Shown: positions 44,661-55,830 of the stretch, piece after piece
How positions within the stretch are numbered: the first letter of the stretch is position 1
Layout of the letters: each line of letters starts with the position of its first letter
Origin: Corylus avellana
Taxonomy: Eukaryota > Streptophyta > Magnoliopsida > Fagales > Betulaceae
DNA: 64,000 nt
NCBI RefSeq assembly: GCF_901000735.1
Contig: NC_081542.1
Location: forward strand, 37,320,571-37,384,570
Direction: 5' to 3'
Notes under the pieces: generated by a model
What the model saw: the letters and a program-made list of their open reading frames with translations, nothing else
Told to the model about the DNA's origin: nothing
The model's database searches: none
Translations under genes and position numbers: made by a program

Positions 44661-47397
44661 CCTTTTTACTTATACCTCTCAATTCTAACTTACTAATTTT
44701 ATGCTGAATTCATGTCAAATTTATAAGTCGGGTTAAAAATTATTAACGTTACACGTCTCCCAAAAATAAGTGGGTGGTAAATTCAAACTTGGAAATGAGA
44801 TTTAATAATTGGAAGACAGAAAAAGTAAGGAAAATGTGAAGCAATAATTAGATGCTTGGTTTCAATAAAAAAATATAAAAAATAAATAAAATAAAAAATA
44901 AAAAATAAAAAACAGAAATTGATGTCGTTGGGAGGAGGAACGAGGATTCACGGGAAAGGTTAAGCTAAATTAGTAGGGGGAAAATAAAATGTTGATATTT
45001 TGTAAATGTTTTTTTAGCCCTAATCAAGAACCGGCCTACTTTACACGTAGTGAAGGCAACATAGGTATAGCATGCACTGCACTGCGCAACCCATGCGAGA
45101 TGGGTACGGCTCCCTAACACACGACACTGTTGTTTACGACAAACGCCATAGTGTCCACCGGACAAAACGTGGCACGTCGACGCACATACGCTGCTCCTTG
45201 TCCCTACTTCTATTTTCTCATCCGTAAACTTTTGTTTCTTCTGTGTGTGTTAATTTTTTTTTTTTTTTTTTTTTTTTTGGAGTTTATTAGAGATTAGTCA
45301 AGTTTCACTGCTTATTTATTAGTCCTTAATTAGGTTTTGATGAAATACTTAAGTTTTCGATTTTTGAAAAAAAAATTTGGAGAGGAGGAAGACCGAGCAG
45401 ACTTCCACTTCTACTTCCTACTCTTACCCTTCCCCTCTCCTACTTCTTCTTCTTCTTCTTTTTTTTTTTTTTTTTTTTAAAGTGTTTTTCAACCATATCA
45501 GCAATTTCGACCTTTCCGCTATGCATTCATTTACCTTCCACCATGTTGTGTTGTTCATATCATCCTCAACTGCTGTTGCTGTTTGCTGGGTTTTTTTTTT
45601 TTTTTTTTTTAAGTAAGAGGTTTCTTCTCTCTAGATCTGCCCTCATAAGTGAGCATAAATAATTAGGTGTGGGGGGTTATCTCTCACGGCTGGTTTAAAT
45701 TAATTTTGTTAGGAAATTTGGCTACTCATGTCTTAGATATAGTCTGCTCGGAACATATCTGCTCTTTAACTATATTTGTATATGAGTTAGTAGAAGATTG
45801 AAGTCATACATAACACTTGATTGTAATAATTTTTGTTTGTATCTATGACTTTGTAACCTCATAGCATATGGTTATAATTTTTGCATAGTTTTATGCTTTG
45901 TGCTGTAAGAGCTTTTTGCTCTATTATGTAAGAATTTTATACTCGTGATTTTTAATTAATGAAAATATGAAATCCTCACATTTTCATTCCAAGAAAAAAG
46001 TTTTCAATTTTAGCAGTTAAGTCAAGTCCTGGTTTTATTTTAAATAGGTGTGTCGGTCATTTCATTAGATATGAAACTCTCGTTTGCCGTGTCATGTGAT
46101 ATACTTACATTAAATTATAAATTAAAAAGTTAATTTATGGTATATTTGTAATTTTAAGTAATTGAGCTTTGGCATGTATAATTGGCACATAATGTGTCAA
46201 ACAAGAGATACGTGGCAAACAAAAAAAAATCTAACAACTTAATTGTCGAAATAAAAAAAAAAAAAAAAAAAACCCAAAAGACTAAATTAAAATGGCTGAA
46301 AATCTTAAGATTGGATTTGATTTTTCCCAAGTTGAGTGAGCAAATAGACATGGTAACACTAGTACCGTGGTAGATGGCTGAAGCCTGAAGGCTTGTTAAT
46401 TACAATAATGACCCTTCCTTCTCTTTGAAAATGACAGTCGATTTTCAAATTTCAAACTGAAATTGAAATGAAAAAAAAAAGTTCCATATCTATTGTTTGT
46501 TTGTCTTGTTTTTTCAATTTTTTTATTTTTTATTTTTGGTAGTTGTTCATGACATAATGTATATTTGGGGTTTAACAATTAATTTCCTTTTAACTAATTA
46601 AAAATTAATCCTAGTTGTTAAATTCAAAAACCAATAGCAAATATATATATATATATATGGATTTTAACATGCATGTGCATGCCTTTTACCGAGTTTTGGC
46701 AAGATTCCAATGACAAAAGTTTGTAGTACCAAGAAATTTGGTCAGCAAATATGATTTATTTGAAAAATTACATAAAATTTGTTGCTTAATATTATTTTAT
46801 TAATCAGACAAAAAAAAATATCTTGGGAAATTATTTTTAAACAAAAAAGATAATTGTGATGCTTTTACAAAAACAAGTGAAGATAAAGTTGATTTCAGTG
46901 ATAATAGGTTCCACTTGTTGGGAAGTAAAGTAGACTCAACTCAAATCTTAGATTCTAAATTTTACAAATTCATGCAATTATGAATATTTGGTGTGTTTGA
47001 AATAATAATAATAATAATAAACTTAAATTTGCATGTATAAGTTTTGCCTGAAATGTTATTTAAAACAACTCCGATAAGGTTCTCACTCGATAGTGGTCAA
47101 AGAGAAAGAGACCATATTCTAGATTTTTTTTTTAAAAAAAAAAAAATGAAGTGATTTTTAAAATTACAATTTGATGAAAATTTAATAGTAATTAATTATA
47201 AACATAATGGTGATTTTAGGATACTAAAAAATAAAAATTACAACACATTTCTTGTATTTTTTTCAACGGTTTAAATTTAATTCTACTCTATGTCTTTCTT
47301 TTAGAAAATATAAATTGTAAAAAATAGCGAACATAGAGGACAAAAATGAAATAGTGGATAGGGTCAGTAAAGACTGAGATGCTAACCGCTAAAGTCG
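44661..47397. other. Intergenic, no gene recognised
   Basis: AT-rich with T- and A-homopolymers (45252-45278, 45455-45478, 45591-45610, 46252-46270) and a CTT run near 45440. The stretch 45640-46000 reads like the 3' end of a LINE or a gene remnant (stop-rich, ending near AATTAATGAAAATATGAAAT), but I cannot assign it. 44960-45190 is more GC-balanced and may be unique sequence. Confidence 0.4.
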
Positions 47398-47409
47398 AGG
47401 ATTTCAATT

Positions 47410-47720
47410 TTTTTTTTTTTTTTTTATGAGCTAAAGGGCAGAAAGGGGTAACCAGTGTAATTTTTTCTCTTGGGCGTGACCATCGAGGTTCCCACCTACT
47501 GTGGAATGTTTGGTTTGAGCCATAGTTACTGCCAAGGAAGGCACTCCTGTCACCACAGCCCCACCAAAGTGCAAGTTGGTAAAGTCTTTTCTTAGTAGAA
47601 TCTAGTTCGCGAACTACTACTGCAAGCGGGTTCGAACCCGTGACCACTAAGAAGAAAGAATGGAGAAAATTGAATCTTATTCCCAACTGCTTTACCAATT
47701 CAACTATCTCCTTGGTGGTA
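47410..47720 (-). mobile_element. tRNA-derived SINE with 12-bp target duplication
   Basis: On the - strand the 5' end has an RNA polymerase III box A (TAGTTGAATTGGTAAAGC) and, about 45 bp later, a perfect box B (GGTTCGAACCC, within 47620-47650). The element ends in a poly(A) of about 16 (the T-run at 47410-47425 on +). AGGATTTCAATT flanks it at 47398-47409 and 47721-47732, a target duplication typical of LINE-driven insertion. The intact duplication suggests a rather recent insertion. Confidence 0.9.
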
Positions 47721-47732
47721 AGGATTTCAATT

Positions 47733-47824
47733 AGAGACGTGCTATTTCTCCATCTTTCATTATTTTTTTTCTAATCAACATATAAATGTAAATCATTTTT
47801 TTTTTTTTTTACAAAGAAATAGTC

Positions 47825-47873
<49 letters not shown>

Positions 47874-49095
47874 TGAGGCAGGTGAAAATTTAGGGGGTAG
47901 TATCAAATATGAATAGTCTCACATTTTGTTTTTTACTGGACAGAAGAAGGACAACGTACTGTGACGTGGTTAGGTGCACAAGATGACAAATGATAAACCC
48001 AAGGCTTTGTTGTGTTTCCTACGGTCCTACCCACATCCACATGCTTGCTGCGCTACCTATTTGCATTTCGAATCTTTTTTTAACGAAATTTTTCTGTCAC
48101 CCTATCGTATCCCTGTCTCTCACCCCCGCCCACCTGTATTCTCTTGCCTTTTTCTCCACTTTCTATTTTTATTTTTATTTTTTTGAGAGATAGAAATTGA
48201 ATTGAAGCAAATTCTCCTGCATAGGATTCTTAATTTCTACAACCACAAAACTACAACATGTTAGATTCGGCTTAGGATCCTATAAAAAAATTATTATTAT
48301 TATTATTATTTCAGTCAAATTTGAAAAAAGTTAAGGAGTCTTTTGAATATCAAATATAAGACTAAAATAATTTAAATGGAGACAATTGCCTCCACTCAAA
48401 ATAATACGGCTATACTCGTGCTCTTTAAGAGTAGTAGCAGCGACTTCATTATGGTTTTTCTTTAATTTGATAAACAAAATTACTTTTTACTTCCTTATCA
48501 AAATACATTTGACAATAGTTTCCTTTATCTTTGGATATAACATTAAAATATATATATTTTATAAAATACAAGTTTTCTATCTAATCTTACATTTTTTTCT
48601 TTTATAAAAAGCAAAAAGATGAGAGAGGAGATAGAAAAGATAAATATTTGTGTTAAAATATGAATAAAAGAGCTATAAGAATGCTTAAGGGAGCAATAAG
48701 GAACCTGCAGGATATATTTTGTCGTGAAATTTTTTTTATATATTGAATGAACTATTGGGTATCTGTTACTAGTGTATTATTACCTCATGAAGCGAAGGTT
48801 ACTAATTCGAATCTCCCCTCTCTCCTCTTGTTTGAACATGTCAAAAAAATAAAAATAAAAAGTATAAATTGAATATGAATTGTGGTCTATATATATATAG
48901 AGAGAGAGAGAGAGAGAATACTTTTATACATCATTCATTTCTATTAATTTCAGATTTTGAAATAAGATAAGTGAAAATATAACATAATTTTTTAATTTTA
49001 CTATGAGACCTCACTTATTAAAGATAAGATAATATAAATTAAATGATCAAATTAATCTCTTTCTACTTGTTTAAGCTTATTTTATTTTAGGGAAA
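47733..49095. other. Intergenic with microsatellites
   Basis: Contains (AT)n at 47827-47869, (TTA)n near 48291-48310 and (AG)n at 48899-48917. No gene recognised. Confidence 0.5.
48755..48860 (+). mobile_element. Possible SINE fragment
   Basis: GGTTACTAATTCGAATCTCCCC (48798-48819) is box-B-like, followed by CCTCTTGTTTGAACATGTC and an A-rich tail, as in common plant SINEs. Box A is not clear. Confidence 0.4.
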
Positions 49096-49622
49096 AATTG
49101 AATTTAGTCCTTAGGTTTTCATTTGATTTAGATTTTTTACTTCAGTTTTCAATTTTAAGAATAAAGTCCTTAGATTTTGCCCAAATTTTAAATTGATCCC
49201 TCTATCACTTCACTGTCAAAGTTAAAGTTTTTTATCTGCTACGTGTAGCTCAATTGACACGTTAATGTCCATATCAACACTTAATATCAATGTTATATCA
49301 TTATAAGCACCAAGTCATTCATAGAAAACAAAACAAAACAAAACAAAGCAAAAGACCCAACTCTAAAAATAAAAACCATCTTCTTCGTCACCCTAATCTT
49401 TTGGATTTATAAAAAATTGTTAACTTTGACACTGACATTGATATTGGGTTCTAACATGAACCCTAAACTGTTAAATGAGACACACCTGACAAACAAACTA
49501 CTTTGATGTTAAAGTGATAGATGGACAAATTTAAAATTTAGACAAAATCTAAGGACTTTATTATTGAAATTGAAAACCTAAAAACTAAATTCAAATCATA
49601 TGAAAACTTGAGGGCCAAATAT
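49096..49622. mobile_element. Large foldback element (~530 bp)
   Basis: The outer arms are long reverse complements: AATAAAGTCCTTAGATTTTG on the left (near 49161) pairs with CAAAATCTAAGGACTTTATT on the right (near 49544), and the terminal GTCCTTAGGTTTTCAT pairs with ATGAAAACTTGAGGGCC. No coding capacity. It is a MITE-like foldback of unknown superfamily. Confidence 0.8.
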
Positions 49623-50952
49623 GATTTATCAGTAGTTATCTGTCCTTTTCAGCTTTTGAAAGATTAAAAAGAAAGAAAGAGAGAGAGAGAGAGACATCAT
49701 ATCGTAAAACCTGGTCAATATCCGACCACCACAGCTTTCTACGAATGGAAGCACAGACATTATGGTGATAGGTGCGGAGTTTGGTTTCTTTAATTTAGAC
49801 AAAGTTATTGGAGAAATATATATAATTAAAATTATGAAAGTTTTCGAGCTTGCTGGTGAGAAATGGTGTGTGGACTGTGGGTAGTGGGCAGCGCTGCATG
49901 CTGCCGGAGCTTCCATGATCTTTTTCATGCCTTTTAACAAATATATGCTCAAACTCGATAACTCAATCATGGCGTTATTGCTATGGATAATACGATGATA
50001 TATTAATCATCAGATTCCTTGCATCCCTGGCTGGCCTCCATCTCTTCCAAAAGTGCAGACATGACAACTGAATGAACCAAAGCAGTACTGAATATTAGAC
50101 TAGTCAAACAAAATATCAAAGTAAACATGGAAATATATACAAGAAAATGAAATCTTTTTTTTTTTTCTTTTCGTCTTATTGTGTCTGTCCATCAATATAA
50201 ATACTTGTATAATTTCTCAATAAGGAAAGAGGGGAAAGCATAAAAAGAAAGACACATAATTTAGGTGGTTGGATAAAAGTTTTATCATAGAACATTTCAC
50301 TTCTCATCATACAACTACAAGGCAAACCACCCGTTAGAGAGTTTTGATCTTGAACATTGAATGACTGAATAATCGTTACTATAGGCTAAATTGGAATATC
50401 GGGGCCTTTGGCCCGCATCAACTACTATGGCTAGAGCTTGGACATAACAATTATGGTTGGCATCGGCTACTATGGCCAAAACTTGATCAAGATACTTTTA
50501 CGATGAAGCGTGTGTTTGATCTAGTGGTGACTCCAACTTAATTTAGTCACTCACTAAGAAAGAGTAATTTATTAATAAATAAATAATTGAGATTGAGATA
50601 AAAATATTTGATTTCTTTTAATAAAAAAAATTATGGGAACTCTGGAACTTGTTTTTGTTGAGAAAGGGTTGATTCTTGTTTGAGTAATATTAGAATATAA
50701 ATTAAATAATTAAAATTTATCTCTTTTTATAAGTTTAAACTTTTAAAATAAATAATGATTTAACATAATATCAGAGGCAGAGGTCATGAGGCAAAACCAT
50801 GACTCCACAATCTACTTCTCATTTCATATCGTGAAGTATTTTACATAATAAGTCTCATGTATTAAGAAAAGTTTAAAAATGCGTTAGAATAGAAATTAAA
50901 TTATTAAACTTATTTATTGCTATTTGCTTTAAACGTTTATGATAAAGACTGG

Positions 50953-50988
<36 letters not shown>

Positions 50989-51507
50989 TGAGACTAGTCA
51001 AAGAAAAACGAAAGTAAACATGGAAATATATATAAACAAGAAAATGTACTTTTGTTTTCACATGTAATTGTACCCCATGAAAAGCAGTGATTCATGTGCA
51101 TGCAAGACCAAGAGAAACATGTTAAGAGGCAATTGCACAGAAAAAGAAAAAAAAAATACCCTTCATATATATATATAGTGAAGGGTACTTTTTTTTTATA
51201 GTGAAGGGTACTACTCCTGCTTCTAATGATGAGTTATGTTATGCCACATGGTAGTTGATGTATGCCTCGCAACATGTGATCAGGGCAGCTAACCAGCTGC
51301 ATATATTAAATAATAAATAATAGACTGGTTGGAGTCAGGTTGGTTCGCATGGCATGTCACATTCTATTCTGCTTCCATTGGTACAACCACCTATCAACCC
51401 TGCTCAGACACCATACCATCATTGCTTCAATGCTCGGGGTTCTTCCACGTGGCCATAACCATGCAGATCGAATATTTTCTTCACACCTGAGCAGCTCTCA
51501 TCACTGA

Positions 51508-51551
<44 letters not shown>

Positions 51552-52455
51552 CATCGTCGCCCCCAACCTTCTGGTTCTTCTTTCAAATGATAAGGCGATG
51601 ATTATAAAGCATAAGCCATGGCCATGGGATGTTAAAAAATAAACACACATACATGCATATATCCATACATATACGAAGCTGCCTTTTTTTAACTAGAAAG
51701 ATAACTAAAGGAGATGAGTAAATTACACAACAAAAAGCCAAAAGATGTTTTCCTTTCTTCTCTTTGAAAATACAGTTATTTCCAATTCGAATGAGATAAT
51801 AATAGTTAGAATATTAATTAAATAATTAAATTAATTATTTTTTATCAGTTTATTTTATATTTTAATTAAATATTTTATGTGTTAGGCTTCACTTATTAAG
51901 GAAGAGTTTAAGCCCATACGTGAGAATAAGTATTACGATATTAATTAAATGATTAAATTTATTATTTCTTATGAATTAACTTAAGCGTTTGAGATAAATA
52001 ATAATTTAGCATACGTGTTAAACATAACATATTAAGGTAGAGTTTGAGTCCATAAGTAAATTCAAAAATATTAAAATATTAATTAAATAAATCATTTCTT
52101 ATTAAAAAATGATAAAAATAAATAATTATCTCAATCATCTTCATGTTCAGAGAATTCTTGTAGTCAGGATTCTTGGTTAACCTTCTTTTCTAATCACCAA
52201 GCATACAAAACCAAAAAAAAAAAAAAAAAAAAATTGTATACATATTGGCTTGCTTTTTTAATTTTAAATTCTTTTGAGGTAAATCGGACAATCCACTGAC
52301 CCCACTGTCATTTGTTGACTCAACTAGACCAATAAAGGTTGAATAAAAAATAATAATAATAATAATAATAATAAAAGAAGACCAATAAAAGTGAAGAGAG
52401 TTTTACGTTAGATTTGCGTCAAATAAGATTAGTTAAACAATTAACGTAAGAGTTT
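49623..52455. other. Intergenic with short microsatellites
   Basis: Contains GA repeats (49677-49694), (AT)n at 50957-50985 and 51508-51548, and a perfect 9-bp hairpin TACCCTTCA/TGAAGGGTA around 51157-51187. The segment 51220-51500 is GC-balanced with a CCACGTGG G-box-like word near 51447 and may be unique host sequence. (AAT)n at 52347-52373. No gene recognised. Confidence 0.45.
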
Positions 52456-52856
52456 GGAGAAACTACCTTTTGTCCTTATAAACTATAATGTTTTGGTACT
52501 TTTTTTTCATGAACTATCAATCCGACCCTAATGAACTATCATTTTTTGTCCAAAACCCATATTCTGTCAGTCAAATGCTTACTCCGTCAATCAAACGCGT
52601 TAACTCAGATAATTTGCCTGTCACTTTGCCCTCATGAATTGTCACTTTGCCTTTGTAAACTACAATACGTTGTCACTTTGCTACATGAATTACAACGCAT
52701 TGTCACTTTGACTATCTGAATTAACGCATTTAACTGACGGAATGAAGGTTTTGGGCACCAAATAGTAGTTTATGAAGGTCGAGTGTCACAGTTGATAGTT
52801 CATATGAGCAAAGTGAAAATACGTTGTACTTCGTGAGGACAAAATGTGGTTTCCCC
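52456..52856. mobile_element. MITE with GGAGAAACTACCTTTTGTCC-type ends
   Basis: The left end GGAGAAACTACCTTTTGTCC matches the reverse complement of the right end, GGGGAAACCACATTTTGTCC. The inside holds repeated CACTTTG and GAACTATCA words in both orientations (for example ATTCTGTCAGTCAAATGC on the left and GCATTTAACTGACGGAAT on the right). Confidence 0.75.
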
Positions 52857-52972
52857 TAAAAGTTTTCTTGGAATTCTACCCATCCCATTAATTGTCTCCC
52901 ATTTTTGAACTAGGGTGGCATTGAAAAAGGCTAAATTCTTTTGCTGTCCCTCTTTTGTATGATTTTTTTTTT

Positions 52973-53410
52973 GGGAGAAATTTCACTTACCCAGCTGAAT
53001 TGTCACTTATTTTTGCAATGTTACTCTTAAGGTTCAAAATCTTCCAATTTAGTGTATCTAATTTTTTTTTTTTTTTCAATGTTTCCCATTTGTTAGGATT
53101 TTCCGTTAAATCCCAACAAAATTTCCAAAATACCTGTTTTCTTTAGGAAAAATATTTAAAATATTTTGCAAAGATTGAACCACGAATATATTTGCAAATA
53201 ATGTTAAATTCAGACCAACGCCTTAATCTATGAATTTTTTTTTTTGTTTTCCCTAAAACAAATTAGGGTATTTTGGGAAAAGTTAACGAAATGGTTGCAT
53301 TGCAAACAATTGAAAGATGAATACATCAAATTGAGAGAAATTGAACTTTAAGAAAGACATTGCAAAAGTAATGATAATTCGAGAGGGAGGGGGGAAAATG
53401 AAGTTTTCCC
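52973..53410. mobile_element. Foldback MITE
   Basis: The left arm (GGGAGAAATTTCACTTACCC ... TTTTTGCAATGTTACTCTTAA) is largely the reverse complement of the right arm (TTAAGAAAGACATTGCAAAAG ... GAAGTTTTCCC). About 440 bp, no coding capacity. Confidence 0.7.
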
Positions 53411-55579
53411 AATTTATTTAAGAAACTAGTTATTAGATATAAGATCTCAGGTGGCATTACTTACTATGAGTCTAAAATTGTAGACAACAATATTAGTTAA
53501 ATAATTAATATAAAAGTTCACTTTCTGCAATTTCACTATGAATTTGGAAAATCTTGTCATGAAAAAAAAAAGAAGAAGAAAGAATCATCTCTCCTAGCCT
53601 CCTGCATGAAGTGATGAGGAGGGGACAAATCAAGCCTAAATAATAAACAAAAGAAGTAAAAGGAACACAGCCCATGGGCCTATATCATGCGCTCCCATGC
53701 AGCACTTGCAGAAAGCATACATATCATGAATTGGATGGGATGGGATGGGATGGGATGGGATGAGTTTCAATGAGCATTCCAAGGTAAAATTAATTATTTT
53801 AAATCAAACAAATAAAAAAGTTTTTAGAGTTTCAAGGTGGAATAAGTTGGAGGAAATCTAAAAAGGAGGGGTCATAAAAATGATAACACTGTGATTGATT
53901 TGATCAGAAGTTGTTGTTTCATAATTTTGTCATCCACCTGGAAATAAATAAATAAGTACAAAATAAATAATAAAATAAAAAGGTAATCAATCAGCAAAGA
54001 GGCTCGTGACTGGTGATGCAGGTCACCGTACCCAATCAAAGTAGGGACCCTCTCTTTTGGAGTGCTGGAATTAGGGCTCACTTTGAAACTATACAATTGT
54101 GACTGGTAATTTGGCAGGATTCCACATTCAATAAAGACCCACTTTTCCAATTGGTCACAGTTTATTACCCAATTGGACATGCTGCTCCAAACCATCTACT
54201 TGGGACCCCAATTTGCTGTCCAGCTCACATGCATACTCTGTTTCTATAATGCAACTTCCTACTTTTCCTTAGCTAGTGTTTGGAGTCTTTTGCCCTCTAT
54301 ATATATTTGTCTACCTAGAAAGTGAAGAGAAAAAAAAAACCCTAAATCTTAATATTCTAAACAAACTAAGAACTAACCACTTAAAAAAAAGGGGGTGATT
54401 AACTTCTTTTTTTTTAAAAAAAAAAATGGGAGTTCAATTGAAACGCTAAGAAAACATTGAGGATTATTTTCCATTTTTTGACATGCGCCGAGAAATGGAA
54501 TGACATGTTGACTAATTCTCGGCCTTTTTTAGTTAGTAAACCTTATCTTTCGAACACTCTTTCATTTTCACTCCTCATCGCCTCTCTCTTGCTCTCTCTT
54601 TCTCTCATCCTCAACACCGTCTTATGGTCAAAAGATGTTTATTTTTATGTTTGGCCTTAAATCCAATAATTGTTTTGTGACCGGCGCAACTATGTTTGAT
54701 TGGTGGTCACTATAAACGGATGTTACAAGCAAAGTAGGCTACTCAAAGTTGGACTCGGTCAGACTGCTAGTGATGGACGGTATGCATCAATACTCGGGAT
54801 ATCAGTATTGTACTACATGTCCCTCAAAAGAGCACCAACCTTGCCCGGAATGGATTAATATCTGGAGTAGATCATATGGTATTGAATTATGACATAATTC
54901 TCTTATTACAACATATATTATATCTATATTGCATTCATGATGATTCTGTCAAAATGATGAACTATAACCTTACATTTTTACATGTGATTTATAAACATTT
55001 TTTTTCACCACTTATAACATGTATGCATATGTATTATTATTCACTAAGTCGTGAAACATGTACATTATTTTCAACTATGAAACATGTGTTGTTTTTTAAA
55101 TAGATTAGTTGATGATGGATCTCAAGAGGCTCAGGTGCTTTTGAAGGATTTAGTTAGAATTATCTTTGAGGAGCTAAATTTTGTTTGGTTGAATGATAGA
55201 TATGTAGGACGATAATGGAGACACATGAGATGATAGAGATTATTTATATGCTTTGCCTTCTTAAGTATAGGCTTTAAACTTGTTCTTATCATGACTTTCA
55301 TATTCAGTTTGTAACCGTGTATTTGACTCAATGACTAGTTTTTGACCGTACTCTTGGATATTTCTCTACCTATAACAGTGGCTTAGTTTCACTTTGGTTA
55401 TTCAATGACAGTAGGTTTTAATTTACAGTTATCTCTAGTTATTTCTGTTTATAAATGAAAAGTCTTTCGTTACCGATACTTTTCAAAGATAATGAGAATC
55501 ATAGTCTTATTCCTTGCAAAATAGACTAAAAAACGAATCATGAAAATTAATTATTAATTAATTAATTACACTGGGTGTT
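53411..55579. other. Intergenic; part may be decayed LTR sequence
   Basis: 53730-53762 is a GGGAT pentanucleotide microsatellite. 53990-54260 is GC-balanced and unassigned, with two ATTGG/CCAAT pairs. From about 54660 the sequence (GTTGGACTCGGTCAGACTGC, GATGGATCTCAAGAGGCTCAG) looks like decayed LTR retrotransposon DNA leading into the integrase fragment that follows, but this is inference. Confidence 0.4.
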
Positions 55580-55830
55580 GCAGTGGAGCTACATTTGGGT
55601 GGACCATCGCGCCATGTTTGCCCTGATAAAACTGTTGACACTAGGACGAACATCAGTGTCCTAGGACTCAGTTGAAGAAGACTATTTCTATGGCAGTACA
55701 ACAGTGCCACATGTGTCAATTAGCCAAGGGACAAAAACAAAATATAGGCATCTATAGCCCACAGTCAATACGGAATGGCCCTAGGGAAGACCTTACAATG
55801 GACTTCATTTTTGGACTCTGAAAATCTGAT
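55580..55830 (+). pseudogene. Ty3/Gypsy integrase fragment
   Basis: Translates in one frame to QQCHMCQLAKGQKQN and GPREDLTMDFIFGL, the zinc-binding and early catalytic part of Gypsy integrase (the Asp in MDF is the first catalytic residue). Just upstream, in a shifted frame, LHLGGPSRH and DKTV match the preceding H-containing segment. Frame changes and loss of the rest show it is a remnant. Confidence 0.75.

Noticed and set aside
47620..47650. Functional tRNA gene
   Set aside because: A perfect box B is present but the flanking sequence cannot form a complete cloverleaf, and the element has a SINE body, poly(A) and target duplication.
47288..47698. 136-codon open frame on the - strand
   Set aside because: It lies over the SINE and its poly(A), which translates to a Lys run; no family resemblance.
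49700..49930. Possible microRNA precursor (CCACAGCTTTCT word near 49728 and a GC-rich palindrome near 49890)
   Set aside because: The word matches a known mature miRNA only partly and I could not find a matching star arm.
54457..54660. 67-codon frame with Leu/Ser-rich tail
   Set aside because: No family resemblance, no leader or neighbour evidence, and CT-rich composition explains the text.
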